Origin: Filobasidium wieringae
Taxonomy: Eukaryota > Basidiomycota > Tremellomycetes > Filobasidiales > Filobasidiaceae
DNA length: 64,000 nt
Assembly: GCA_001600055.1 (NCBI GenBank)
Contig: BCIV01000010.1
Location: 744,001 to 808,000 of the forward strand
Direction of reading: 5' to 3'
A program made the position numbers and the translations under genes. Below are positions 1 through 12,053 of this stretch, one piece after another; positions within the stretch are counted from its first letter, which is position 1, and the number at the start of each line of letters is the position of its first letter. The notes under the pieces were generated by a model that made no database searches, had not been told where the DNA came from, and was given only the letters and a program-made list of their open reading frames with translations.

Positions 1-405
1 ATCTTTATCCGGAACCAGTAAGACCCGTCTCTGGTTTTGTGCTCTACGTACAAGCTTGATGAGCCATATAGCACACATGGGGTCTAGCTATGCTACTCAC
101 ACTTCTATGATGAAGTCCTGAGCCGCTTTCATCGGATCTCGAGGAGCAGGCCAATCTATCCAAGCATCCCCAAATTCTTCTGCCGCTGTCCGAGGAATAG
201 GGCCTTCTATCGGCTCGACCTTTGCCTTCTTCCTACCTGACGTCGATTCGATCAACCTGTGTGTCGTATTAAATCAGGAAGAACATAGTTACTTACGCAC
301 TACAGGCGTTTTGGAAGGACTTTTCTTCGTGGCTGTTTTGGCTACCTTGGAAGGTTTAATCTCTTGTAGCTCGATGCTGCTTGATGAAAGTTCTCGTTTG
401 AGCAT
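1..405 (-). CDS. DHH-family phosphoesterase-like protein (partial, 5' part)
   Basis: The 5' end of a minus-strand gene that runs off the left edge. Three exons are visible: 405 to about 291, about 258 to 107, and about 43 to 1, separated by introns with GT...AG ends. The first ATG in good context is at 405; an in-frame ATG lies upstream at 489, but the 405 start gives the usual short Lys/Ser-rich leader. The last readable residues are RRVLLVPDKD, which match the conserved start of the DHH phosphoesterase fold in fungal single-strand exonuclease/exopolyphosphatase-like proteins (typically VPDKDADGL). The family hydrolyses phosphoester bonds with Mn/Mg bound by Asp residues. The DHH motif itself lies outside the window. 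The family call rests on this short motif and on the preceding acidic DAWIDWPAP stretch; substrate unknown. Confidence 0.55.
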
Positions 406-906
406 GGCAGTATGTATTAACGTTTCCTTTCTAGAATTGCGAAGGCTGGTCGAGTTCAGGTGTCTCCGAAGGATGTTGCGAACTATCATCAAGGTGGTAT
501 GTCAGTGATGAGGGGTTCTCTAGAGGGTTGTGAGCACTACAGTATTCAGTGACTGTTTCAGTTCTGTATGCTGAGCTGAGTATTCGTCCCGAAGCCCGCG
601 ATCGACGACTGACCGAGCTGATGACGTCAGCCAATTCGGATGTACTATATCTGCTAAGTAGAACCGCATTGATATAATGATAATACGAGATGACAAGCTT
701 GACAGATTACCAAGACGCTAGAACAAACAATTGCAAACGTTATAACATTGAGCCAAATACTAAACGGGACTTGATCGCGATAGAGACCATAGAACAGATA
801 CAGCGAAGTCGGAAGCGTTCCGTGCTGTGACGAAAGAGTAGTGAGGTGTAATTGATGATGCGAAGGTGTCGGAGTGATGACCACGTTGAGAGAGGAAGCC
901 AGAAGA

Positions 907-3900
907 CTAGAAGGTAGCCCAGGCGAGGGAAGTCGAGAATCGTTGTTCCTCATTTTGACCGTTGTATTCTTCCGTATCGAAAGAGGCTTCACGGTCGTCT
1001 ACGACATGAGGGTTTGCTTTGAATCGGAAATCTGCACACAGAAGACATATTCGTGTGAGCGAGCACATCACAGTCAGGTAGCGACCCTGTTCAGACTTAC
1101 CACCGTCAACGATAAGCCTCGATCGCCCACGTTTACCATCTTCCACTTCCTCATCAGACTCGGGCTCGATCTCCGGGTCAAAGGTTTGCCTGTCATAACC
1201 CCAAGCGGAAGGTACCCATTCCCTATCAGGGGTGAGCAATCCAGCGCTACTGTTCGTCTGCGTAGATGTGCCGTTCTGGCCACCATAGTGCAACTTCGCA
1301 TGGATTTGATCGAGTGCGCCCATGCCTAAGGGGGGCATATTGCTGATAGTCAAACCGGAACGAGAACGAGAACTATCCCTGGACGAGCCTTCTCCAACGG
1401 GGCGACCTGGTCCAACAAGACTACCAAGCGATAGCAGACTGGTTGTCGAACCGGCATGGGGGGCCAAGAAACTGCTGGGCGAGGTGACCGTCTTGTGAGC
1501 TAGCGGGTAGCTGGCAAGCACACCGCTAACCGTTTGATTCGGCTCCTCACCAGGAAGATGAGGCATACCAGGAGGCGGGACTGCCGGAAAGTAACCGTTG
1601 CGAGTCACGCCTTCGCCGGGGGAACACGAGTTTGGATTGAGAGCTTCGACAGTAGGAGAGAAGGCTTTTCTTGCAGCGGAAGTGATGGAAGCCTGTCTGC
1701 TTAGCATCGTACCTGATCGACTATGAGCTCTCGATTGCGACCTAGAACCTGCTGCACTGCGAACTCGAGAGTTCTGTCTGAATGATGTCCTGGGAGAGAC
1801 TTGCGAGCTGTTGATGACATAGCTGCCGTCGACAGCCGACCGGGGCGGACTGGTAGACAGAGGCGTCGCGGGTGCAGAAAACATTCGCCTAGCCGGCGCT
1901 TTGCTTGCGAGCCTCTGCTGTTTTCGTTTCTTGTAGTCTTCAAAAGACTCTTCGTCATCATCGGAATCTTCCTCCTCATCCGAGCTCGGCAGATCGAAAG
2001 TCTTGTTACTCTGGAAAAGAAGAGGTCGGATCTTGACCCCTTTGGCTGCCGCTCGTCTAGCCAAAAGCTTCTCGGGATGTGCAACCTTTTCGTAACAAGT
2101 TTCACAGACACGACTCTTAGCGACCCCGCCATTGAATTTGGCTCCGAGAGCGGTCAGATTGATTGAAGAGCTTCGATTGCTGCGGTTGCCTCTGTCCCCC
2201 GAGACATGCTCGTCCTCGTCCTGTTCGACAGGTGGGTAGTATAGGGGAAGAGTCCAGTTGGAATGAACGTCGCAAAAGATACCTCCGCAGAATCGACAAT
2301 GGTGTTTTCGAATGCGGAAGGTGAATTCGGTGTGACACGAGATGAAATCGCATTCGGTAGATAGGTGATCGGGCTGTAACGAATAGGTAAGGTCGCGATG
2401 AGCAATATTCTCGACCTCTATGCAAGCGGTGCGGAACTCACCTTCCAAAGCTCCTGATGCACTGCACGACCCATCGCATTCGAAGGGATCCCGTCCCCAT
2501 CAAACTCGCTTCCAGCAGCACTAGCAAAGGAAGGTCTTCTGCTCCCACCCGGAGTCAATGGCGACGGGATGTCTCCCTTTCCACTCATAAACCCGGAGAT
2601 CCCCATGATCGAGAGTCTTTTCCCGATATCGGAAACGATCCTTGCCCTTTGACCCAGCTGCGCGGGAAGACCTTTGATGAGGGCCTGCAATTCAGAGGTG
2701 GTGCTATCCTTTCTCGAAGGTTCGTCATCTGCGGAACTCGAAACGATAGTAGGTATGGAAACGCTACTATCGTTCTTCTTATCCTCATCGCCGAGTCTGT
2801 CCGTGTCACTTCCTTCGCTCTGATTTCTGAACTCTGCCGTCGTGGGGGTCTTCAAGCTACCGTCGGTGTCTGTCCCGGTCATCGTCAGATATCCTTGACT
2901 GACGACCGTATCCGTACTGTTTCGAGACTTGCTCTCTGAGCCTGCCTCTTCTCCGCTTCTCGACTGCTCGAATCTAGATTCGGTCGATTGATCCCTTTCC
3001 CGGGGAGAGATCCCATCGACATCTCTTCTCACTATAACAGCGGCATTCATCACCGCTTCGTCCCCCTCGCTATCACTGGAACCCGCCACCGTCTTGACTT
3101 CAGCCGTCAACCCATTAGCCCTCATCATCCTCGCCAAAGCTTTCTCTTTCTCCAACTTGATCTCGGGAGGGGTAGGCGTCTTCAACGCGTCCTCATCATC
3201 CTCATCTTCCTCCACAATCAACCCGGGTTGATGACTGGGTTTAGAGACGAGACTCGTGTATGAAGATCGTCTTCTCTCCCCCGTTGCGTTCTCGATCGAA
3301 CCCTCCAGCGAACCCTGACGGGGCGGTACGATGAGGCTAGCCAGTCCCTGTGCAGAGGTTCTTCTTACGGCGAATGATAGGGCAGATTTCTGACTCGTAC
3401 TAGAAGATCCTGAACAGGATGGGGATGCAGAAGAGTTTGAATGGCCTGAAGCATTGACCGAGTTCACTTGAAGGTGATGAGGTGAGTGAGTGGCGGTATT
3501 GGATGAAGCGGTGTACCATGAGGTAGGTGATGTCGTGATAGCCGATTGAGCTCGTCTCGAAGCTAGTCCGATGATCGTCCATCAGTCGACATGAGATAAG
3601 ACCCTTCGAACCGGAATTGTAAGACTCACCTTCCAACCTCTCCCTCTCTTCTCTTTGCGCTTTCCTCCTCCTCAAATCCTCCTTACTACCCGTCTGAGGC
3701 TGGACGTAGGGTTTCCCATTCGGTCCCACCGCGACCTTGCCATGATTCCTGCCCTTGGCACCTGGAACTCCGATACCAGGAACTTCCTCTTCCTGTAATT
3801 GAGCCTGAACTTGAGGTTGAACTTGAGGCTGAATCTGGACTTGATCGGAAGGTCCCGTAGCTTGAGGTTGAGGTCTAGGATAAGGATGTTTGGGGTATTG

Positions 3901-4170
3901 ATATCTAGCCTGAGCTAGTTCAGGTTCTTGATGTCCCTGCTGGACTCGAGGTTGAGGTTCGGTAAGAGGAACCTGAGCGGGGTTTGATGGAGGAAGTGCA
4001 AAGGGGGGAAGAGGAGGATTTCTTGTAGCTTGATAGACTTGATTCGTCGTCGTGTCCGCGATATATTCACGAGGAGCGGTATTAGACTGTGGGTTCTGTC
4101 CGATGGAGATCTTCTTTCGGGTTTGCATCATCGCCAACTGACGATCAGCCAAGATGTCGTGGACGTTCAT
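907..4170 (-). CDS. FYVE zinc-finger protein, large and mostly disordered
   Basis: Four exons: 4170-3630, 3562-2442, 2373-1101 and 1031-907, all phase-consistent and giving about 1019 aa. The start is the ATG at 4170 (MNVHDILADRQ). Exon 3 opens with the FYVE domain: the junction gives ELWKPDHLSTECDFISCH, followed by the diagnostic RKHHCRFCGGIFC motif (basic R(K)HHCR pocket plus paired zinc cysteines). FYVE domains bind phosphatidylinositol 3-phosphate on endosomes, so an endosomal or vacuolar trafficking role is likely. The last cysteine pair is atypical, with VHS in place of the usual CS. The N-terminal half is Pro/Gln- and Ser-rich and acidic with no recognisable domain. The C-terminus ends in an acidic stretch and TSLAWATF. 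No VHS or kinase domain is visible, so it is neither Vps27 nor Fab1; assignment beyond FYVE is not possible. Confidence 0.85.
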
Positions 4171-4720
4171 TTTCAAGTGGTAGCAAAGTGGTCGAAGTTC
4201 AAAATGATGTTGTCCGTTTCAAAGGGGGATGAGATTAGATAAAGGTTAAGAGGTTAGGGCGGGAGTGGTTGTCGTTAGCGTGAAAGGTAGGATATCGGGG
4301 GGGCGTATTGGATTTGTCCGGACTTGATGCTGATCAAGACGTCCTAATCGTCGTGTCGTTGAGAATGGGGTGGTCGTCGTTGGAGCGAGGTCGTCTGATG
4401 GGATATGTAACAAGAAAGATGTGAACAAGCCTCCAAGAAATGATCGACCGGGTCACTCACGGTCGACTGGCTGGCTCCTCTTTATACGTCAATAAGCACC
4501 GTGATCCGACGGACTGAATGAAACCCGATCAAGCTCGTCCGCAAGTGTCCGAGCTCTAATCTCTTCCCCAACAAAGTGGATGGATGGGATCAAGGTATGA
4601 CAACAAAGATCTTGGTTCGGACGGATCACGGACAATCACGTCCAAGGGTGCCTTTCGATTGGATGAATGAGGCGATGGAATGCGCGGAGAATAGATGATA
4701 TTCCTTTCCCGTAGTTGTGT
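4171..4720. other. Intergenic / 5' region of the FYVE gene
   Basis: About 550 bp upstream of the FYVE gene start and downstream of the stop codon at 4721. It contains C/T-rich stretches on the minus strand that could be promoter or 5' UTR. A donor-like GTGAGTGACC on the minus strand near 4460 could mark a spliced 5' UTR exon. No coding exon could be supported. Confidence 0.4.
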
Positions 4721-6987
4721 CTAGCGAATGAGTGTCAATGTGATACGCTCGAGTGGTTCGGTGAACGATGTGTTGAAACGTTTGAAAGGTAGGTGTGCGA
4801 ATGTGACACCGAGTGGGAGAAAGAGGTCGTTGGTCCGGGTTGCGAGTGTTCGAGCGTAAGCGAATTCTCCTTGAATACCTTTACGGGATTCGTCCTTTGC
4901 CCGTTCGACCCGGTACTTTATATACTGTGATCCTCCTTCAATCGCGCTCTCGGCGAGTTTTTCAGCAGATTCTAGCTCAAAGCGTGGTTCAAGCAAGGTG
5001 CGTAGCGTAGAGTAATGTCGCCCAGGAGTGACGGGATGACGATCCTATGTCCCCACGCAAACTTCAATCGACGGTCCGGTTTGAAACGATACCCGCCCTG
5101 TCCGAGGTCCTTTGCGTACGCAGGAAAGTTGATCCTGACCAAAGAATGACGCTCAATCACCCTCCTTTAGCAGTCCGGCTCAGTTTCTCCTCCGACTCGA
5201 ATGTTTCTACGTCTGTGAGATCCGAGCGAAAGCTTTCTATTCCAGCCTATTGTCTTGTCTAATTGATCGAAATGACGATTCCGTAGGATTTCGACGAGTT
5301 TCAACAAGGAGTAATGGGCGATAAAGGGAGTTTCAAGATGACACAGAGACGCATGGACCGGTCGATCAATAGGTGGTGCGTAGGGCGGCGAGATCGGCAG
5401 AGGACGAGCGTGGGAGTCAGAGTTGAGGTAGAATGGAGTAAGGAATGAGAGGAGGAAAGAGACACGACGTTTGAGCAAGACGATTAGTAATCCTAGCCAC
5501 CCGATTCGAGCAGATCCGACCTACCTGAGCAGTTTCCTCTCGACCCAACCCGTTTGTATTGGTAGCGACAGCAACTGACAATCCCGTCCAATCTGATCTT
5601 TCCGGTAACAATCTAATAGCCTTCAAGACGTCGACAACCTAATCACTTGTTTCAGGGTAATCGACTGATTCGCGCCTGCTTCGTCTCGAGGGAAAGAAGG
5701 TTCTTGATGATTCCCTGGTCCGCTGATCGCGAGGATGACTGATGCGGAGGTGGTGGCTATGTCGGATCCGGGTATCACGAACGAGGTATACTCCGGTACG
5801 ATGTTGTGATGGTTCGATGGATCGTCGTTGGTTGTTCCAGGAGAACTATCGTTGTGAGAATGTCGAATTCCCCTCGTACGACCAGAGTTCTCTATCGTCG
5901 TCGTGTGATACAACAACTGCGTATCGATCGCTTGCCGGCTTGCCCCACAACCGAGATGATCTGTAATCCAGCGAGACACAACTTCGGCCGAGTAGATCCT
6001 CCTGCCGGTGGTCAAGGTCGTGGCTCTAGCAGCGTTCTCAAAGTGCTCCGAAAGTTGTTTTGCGAGATCGAATGAGCGCAGAGCTAATTATCAAGCTAGA
6101 AGGACTAGGTTGCGGGAGTTCGGAGCCGGGGGTTTTGGTACTGGCGGCAGGGGGTCTTGGGGGATATACAACTCGTCGAGCCAGACAGATACAGAGACTC
6201 TGGACTCTATTACAAACTCGACACCACCACCTAGCCGCTCGACCCTACACGACATTCCCAAGTATCCAGCATCCGATGCATCCAACAACTTCTCTGGGCT
6301 CTGATCGCTGCGAGATTGAGGCGGGCGAGACAACAATCTCCCGTACCCGACGAACCCAACCACACCCATCTGCTCCCTTCTCCTCCATCCGCCCTCGTGA
6401 AACAGAGTTGTGGCTTGTGACGTTGGCAACCACGCGGTCGGGATCTCCTCCCCCCTTCCGACCGCTCGCACCCCAAACGCGCGGAGAAGAGGCGGACGAA
6501 ACCTGTATCCGATCGACCGGGAGTAGAGCTTGTCATCTCTTCTGCCGGGGAATTCATCTCGAGGCGAAGGCCCGCGTGGAAGGTGCGAAAAGGGGGAGGG
6601 GGAGGGCAAGGGAAGGAAAAGGTTGCGAACCGGACGATCGTCTGAACGGATGAAGAGATAATGACTTGGGATCTTGGACCTCGAACCGATCCTAGTCGGC
6701 CAGTTGGAATGAAGGGATTTGTCAGCGAGTCGACGACATGACGTGGACATTCTAGGTAGGTGTGTGGAGTACGACCCCACCTCATCCTAAAGACCAATCA
6801 CTCCGACCAACCCATGCGAACTCGAATGGCTGGTCAGTATGGGTCTTACTTTCCCCCGCATGGGTTCCAGCGATACAAACCCCGGTCCCGTCGAAACACG
6901 CCTTGACAATTCCCGTACGTGTGCGGTGTCGATCATCGATGTGTTCCCGAATGTCAACGATTTCCATTCGAATAATCTCGTGTTCAT
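4721..6987 (-). CDS. Unresolved multi-exon gene region (one or two genes), unknown function
   Basis: No single long ORF, but several minus-strand segments look like real exons. One starts at ATG 6987 (MNTRLFEWKSLTFG...) and ends at a GTAAGA donor at about 6850. A second begins after a CTAG acceptor near 6690 (DRFEVQDPKSLSLHPFRR). Others read AKQLSEHFENAARATTLTTG (about 6060) and VPEYTSFVIPGSDIATTSAS (about 5800). One at 5636-5524 ends at a clean GTAGGT donor (LKAIRLLPERSDWTGLSVAV), and one at about 5490 is hydrophobic (LLIVLLKRRVSFLLSFLTPF). The last, 5010-4721, ends in ERITLTLIR and a stop. I could not make all phases agree, and the exons may belong to two adjacent genes. I do not recognise the family; treat the boundaries as approximate. 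Confidence 0.3.
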
Positions 6988-7108
6988 TCTCCATATGATA
7001 CAATACTATCAATCTCCAATCTGACCATGACGATCGCCCGCCTTCTCCAGCTCGAACGATGTCCAACCTCATGACTTCAGTGTTTGCGCGTTAAGCGACC
7101 ATCCGGCA

Positions 7109-8418
7109 TTACTTGTTCTTCCCAGGCAACCCGTTGACCTTGATCCACTGTTGCTGCAAAGCCATATAAGAAGTGATCGCTCTACCGGTCGACATGAGAT
7201 ATCCGTCAGCTCCGTGGTCCTCCAAAACCCATTCCGAGAACCATCCGAGTGACTCACCCAAGAGCTCCGATGACTCCATCGTTCAAGGAAGAATAATCCA
7301 AGTTATTAGCTGGGATCCAGAAGTCCATCGAGTCCTGTACTACTTGTGAGACTAGCACCGTTCGATCCCTAATTCAAAAGCACGCAGAAACAACCGAATC
7401 GACCGCATCAGAGACGAATCCTCAGGACTCAAACCGAAATCCAACCAACTCACTTGAGTAACCTCCTACCCTCCTCCCTCCTCTCCTCCGCACCAGAGCT
7501 TTCCGGTCCCTTTTCACCCTCATGGTTCCCGATCGATCGGTTGAGAGCCAAACGTCTTCCCTCCGCCCTCAATCGGACAAGGGAAGCGAAGGACGAGGTG
7601 AGGGAGGAGATGATCCCGTACAACCATAATCGTTGGGAAAGTTTGTTTATCCTCGCTAGTTTGCTACACACGATCCGGGGTGGGAAAGGGATCAGATCGT
7701 GATCCTTTTACTTGAATTTCTTGGTAGAGGTAGAAGGGAATGGGAGGACTCACTCTGCACCCAACCTTAGAAACTTGACGCTTTGGAGCCAGACGATCAT
7801 ATCCGTTCCCAAGTATCCGGCATAGCATAGTTGCCTGATCACTTGGGCCGAGGCCGCTAGGGGCGCCGCGAGTGGGGTCAAGGCCCTGGATTGACTGTGA
7901 TTCGTGGAGGAGCGGTTGAAAGTATGAGGAGAAGAAGATAAAGGTAAAGTTATTTGTTTGGGGAACGTACACTGGGGCGTTGGCGGTGTTTAGGGCGGAT
8001 TGGAGGTGTTCCACCGGTTTGACGAGCCTGAGCACTGAAGCACCACAACAACAGGAACGATAACGATCAGCATTAGAATTCACAGAGTCTATGATTGAGA
8101 TGACGAGAAACGATGTCGAAAACTCACTCTTCCTTCCTCCAGCAAGACCAGCTTTCAAACCATCCCACCGCATCGCAGCCTCCTTTGCACCTGGTCCACC
8201 TGAACGGAGGATGTTCCATGCGATCAACCTCGAGAGATACTGGATGAGTCTGTAGACCTGTCGTCATACAAACAAGCAAAGAGATCAGCCGCAAAGAAGA
8301 AGAAGGGGAGAAAGGATGATGGACGGACCTTATCTCGTCCCACCGTGGTCGCCAAGACCTTGAGGGTCTGGGACATCTTTGGGTGGAGAACGAGGTGAGC
8401 TACGAATGCTGTAGACAT
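7109..8418 (-). CDS. PEX11: Peroxisomal membrane protein Pex11
   Basis: Seven phase-consistent exons (8418-8329, 8257-8128, 8034-7971, 7885-7754, 7663-7454, 7368-7258, 7181-7109) encode 269 aa, the usual Pex11 length. The N-terminus has the family signature: TLKVLATTVGRDKVYRLIQY, then LSRLIAWNIL. The middle holds the amphipathic and hydrophobic stretch QLCYAGYLGTDMIVWLQSV, and the C-terminus has LNDGVIGALGAITSY followed by a short basic tail. Pex11 sits in the peroxisomal membrane and promotes membrane elongation before fission. The insert between 7600 and 7470 is hydrophilic (EGEKGPESSGAEERREE). The first donor (GTCCGT) is weak but is supported by phase. Confidence 0.9.
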
Positions 8419-8860
8419 GGCGGTGTGGTAGTAGTCAGTTGGTAGTATAGTGAACAGCTGATGTAGGGTATAAAAAGTAAATGCGGGTTCTGAGCATGAA
8501 ATCTGAAGAGAAAGAGGTTGATAGGATATCGAATGCGAGTCCAACGAGGTTCGGGTATGAGATACGCGTCGACCGGTTACTACACGGAACCGATAAGGGA
8601 CGATCGATCATTAGGTAAGCAGAGTTGTTTACTTTGTATAACTCTTGGATCTTCGAAGCTTCAAAGACGATCATCGCCGGTGAGCAGGATCGTCTGCTGC
8701 TGCTACTCGCCTTCTCACGCTGTCGCCTCTCTAGGAAGCACAGCGAGATGTCCAGCCACTCTTCTTCATATGCAATGCCATCTCGTCTTCCACCATGATC
8801 TCTCTTTCCTGCTCCTCCAGCCTGACTCGAGCGACTTTACGATAACCGGCAACAAGCAAG
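8419..8860. promoter_or_regulatory. Divergent intergenic region between PEX11 and a small plus-strand gene
   Basis: A 440-bp region between two start codons that point away from each other. A TATAAA-like stretch (gtataaaaag) lies near 8467-8476, about 50 bp upstream of the PEX11 start; on the minus strand it reads only as a weak TTTATA. No ORF or RNA gene was recognised. Confidence 0.3.
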
Positions 8861-9337
8861 ATGAGCGACCAGGAAACTAAACCCGAAACCAAAAGTAATC
8901 GTCTCATCCTTCTTATCGATCCCTGATGGCTCATGATCGTAACGCGGACAGCCACGCCCAACCCCAAGAAACGTAAATCCCCATCTTCCCCTTCTTCCCC
9001 CTCCAAACGTCCTACCCCCGGTACGACCCACGCGACCGGTTCTCTTCCCCCTCAAGGATATACAGGGACCACACTTCCCGCCAATCATCCTCTCGTAGTC
9101 TACGAAATCCTGGAAAGGATCATAGAGGAGGCTACTCCGGAACATAGGAGGATCGTCGCGGAACGATATGGGATCGAAGTCAAGAAGTTGCACTTCGCTT
9201 GGAGGACTATCAAGTAGGTCTGTTTTCCACCCTGTCTTGTTTATGACGAGGAATATTTAAGAGGGAGTGATACTGATCGATCAGTCACATGGGATTCTAG
9301 AAAGAACGCTTTGAAGACCTTGAAACAGGGCATCTAG
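8861..9337 (+). CDS. Small uncharacterised protein (about 110 aa)
   Basis: Three exons: 8861-8894, 8952-9213 and 9301-9337. The first intron uses GTAATC...GGACAG and joins MSDQETKPETK to TTPNPKKRKSPSSP in phase. The second uses GTAGGT...TTCTAG and replaces an immediate TAG with the helical tail KKNALKTLKQGI. The protein has a basic, Ser/Pro-rich N-terminal third (PKKRK could be a nuclear localisation signal). The C-terminal half is predicted helical (NHPLVVYEILERIIEEATPE, RYGIEVKKLHFAWRTIK). I do not recognise the family. If the second intron is retained, the protein ends 12 residues earlier. Confidence 0.5.
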
Positions 9338-9651
9338 CCGCGGGTACATCTCGAACGTCCACCTGTGAATGTTCAACCTCTGCAAACTTCTCTTGAGGAA
9401 ACATGTAATATCGATGTAAAGATATCTCTTGATGGATGACTAGACTGCGATGAATCAGCAAGCTCGTTACTGGATTAGCAGGCTTGTTATCTGATTAGTA
9501 GCCGAATTCGTGAATGATCAGCCCGCGGATATCCGCGTGCACTATATATGTATGTATCTGAGAAACGATAGATTGAATCCCTACGAGACCCCTAGATCTA
9601 GGATGACACAATTTGTCGAAGTCATATTGACTACCCATCAGCGGCTAAAGC

Positions 9652-11452
9652 TCAGCAAACCCATCTCGTATAAACATCGTTCGATTCAAACTCACAACGA
9701 TCCGCCAAGACGTCCGGATCCCATCTAAGCCCATTGAAAAACGTTCGTCCGAGTAACGCGTCCGCTATAACCCGGTCACGTCGTGATTTCAACATCCCAT
9801 CCCGCCGGCTCGAGTTCAAACGGGGACTGACCTTTCCGATACCCATCGAACATTCCCATTCCAGGGGTCGCACCTCCGAACATGGCGCGTTGTTCGAAAT
9901 ACCGTTGTTCCATTATCCTCACCGCTCGCGGGCGCATCTTTCCGTCGGCGCGGGTCTGGCGTCAGCGCGAGAAGTGGAAGAGGGGTGAAGGGCGGGGACT
10001 TACCTCCATCATTTCGTCTACATATAGGGGTGAGCTGAGAGGAGAGAGTGTAAGTATGAAAAGGTCGTTCGATCGTGTCCACCAATGGACGTACGCGAAG
10101 AATTCGAAACTATCGCATGGGAGGATCACATCAATCTCCGAATTCCCTCTAAATCGGACGGAAGTTTATCTCACATTGCATGTAAAACATCATTCACCCT
10201 ACGCCCAAAGATTACACATCAACCTTGAATCCTCCATCTTTGACTTCTAGCACTCACGTAACTCCTCCTCGATTCCTAGTACCCCGCAGCCAAGAAAAGT
10301 CTGTCAGCTACGTGCCTCGCCTTTACTCGACGAGGAAGACTCACCGGACTCTGACCACCCATCCAGTTTCGGCGTGACAACAGTAGAGTTCTTCTACTCC
10401 TGTTATTATGGGAGTCCCATCGCAGCGGGTTCAACGACGATACCAATCGGCACGAAAGGGAAAAAGGAAAGGATGGATGAAAGAACGGATAACATATGTG
10501 TGTAGATCAGTATGACATTACCGGGAATGAGGACGGCGAGGGAAGCGACTAACGTGGTTGAGTAGCCGCGTGATCTCGTTCTCCCACCAACCTGTAAACC
10601 CCAACGAAAACTCGATCAGAATTCCTCTCGTCTTCTTCCCGTTCTACCCGCTCTCGGTAATCCTTCTCTTGCACTTTCTATTTTTCTCTTGCTCTTCATC
10701 TCTCTCGTTCGCTCTCACGTCGATCCCTCAACCTCAAAACCGAGAACCAGAACTCACTCCGTCTCCTGAGCCTCCTCATCGATCCAGATGACCGCGTAAG
10801 CCTGTGATATCCGATCGCGTACCGAGGATGGGGTGGGATGATCGTTTCAGTAAAGTAGAGTGAGATATAGCACACAGGAATGGAGAGTGGGAAGTGTAGA
10901 GGCACGAAACGTTTGTCATTTCGATCTGATCGAGGTATAGTCTCGGTAGATAGGACTTACGGGATGTTCTATTGTATTCCACTACCACAACCATATAAAT
11001 ACTAGTGAGTCGATAGGACTGGCTGATTGTAGTGGCTGGATTGAGAAGGACGTACGGCTAGGTATTTCGGCCAAGGTCTTTACACCGACCCAAGTAAACG
11101 AGAACGAAAACGTATCAGCATGTCTCTCCCCTCTCTTCTTTCCTCTTTTTCCTCTCTCTCTCGATCAAAGGATTTGGCACATCGGGGACTCACTTTGGAT
11201 CCCACATGGTCAGATCCAGTAAAGGATGTAGTTTCAATGCTCGGGAATGAATGCCCGCTTGCAGATAAGTCAAGATCTGGGAATGACCTGGACCTGGTTG
11301 CTACGATGTTATCCGAGTCGATTGATTCAGAAAGTCGCAAGAGTGAGAGAGTTATACGGGAGAGGGCATTGACGTACCCATGGATGCAGAGAGATTCCCT
11401 TTTTTCGAGTAGGTGGTGGGCCTGGTGGGATCGTAGGGGGTGCAGCCGACAT
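9652..11452 (-). CDS. Uncharacterised protein, about nine exons
   Basis: The start is at ATG 11452 (MSAAPPTIPPGPPPTRKKGI). Exons that join in phase include 11452-11378; one reading ILTYLQAGIHSRALKLHPLL; one giving DPKPWPKYLA; a hydrophobic one (LTSIYMVVVVEYNRTS); VGGRTRSRGYSTTLVASLAV; GVEELYCCHAETGWVVRVR; a segment ending CDSFEFFA; SPLYVDEMMETRADGKMRPR; and a last exon ending SNDVYTRWVC with the stop at 9652. One junction, around 10990-10760, is uncertain because the joining acceptor is ambiguous. One or two short hydrophobic segments suggest a membrane-associated protein. I do not recognise the family. A model that stops near 10230 (LFLAAGY) is possible but would leave several good exons orphaned. 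Confidence 0.45.
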
Positions 11453-12053
11453 TGTTCTGAAGGTAGTCGAATAGATGAATCAAGACGAAGCGAAGACGAA
11501 TGCAAACGGAGACCCCGGTTGTTGCTTTATACGATTCAAGATTCTAGTTCTAGTTGGAAGGAAGTCGAAAGGAACTGTTTGAGTCGATTTTGTTTACATT
11601 CGTTGCATTCCTTTGATTTCGTTTGATAATCGTCGTATTCGAACACGCTCAATTAGCGGAAAGAGCACAGTCGTCTGTCTCCCAGTTCCCTTGTCGACCT
11701 GTTGTGGTTTCCTGGTTACTTCTAGAATATGACAGCTATTTGGACCATTTTCATGTCATTTGACATTGATATTGACTCGAAATCAAAGGACGATCTCCCT
11801 CCTTCCCCGCTTGATCCCGTGCCTGAACCCCGCCCACAACCTGAAACATCGAAACCACAAGCGCGTGCGCTTCCCGTTGGTTACCTTTGGCTCGCTATGA
11901 TCTAAGCGATAACGATCTAGCCCGTTCATCACTGAAGGCTCTGCATACGCGACGGTTGATCAGATTCTTTACTATTCGACTATTCGCTGTGTACAACTCT
12001 CACAGGAACGCATTGCACCAGCATTATCAGTGACGAGGGTAACAGCCGGCATA
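11453..12053. promoter_or_regulatory. Divergent promoter region between an unknown gene and EMC6
   Basis: 600 bp between divergent start codons. It contains C/T-rich tracts and a run of short direct motifs but no ORF with coding character and no RNA gene that I could recognise. Confidence 0.3.

Noticed and set aside
6060..6653. 197-residue plus-strand ORF
   Set aside because: Overlaps better-supported minus-strand exon candidates with clear donors; the C-terminal half is Arg/Gly low-complexity arising from the opposite strand's Pro/Leu-rich reading.
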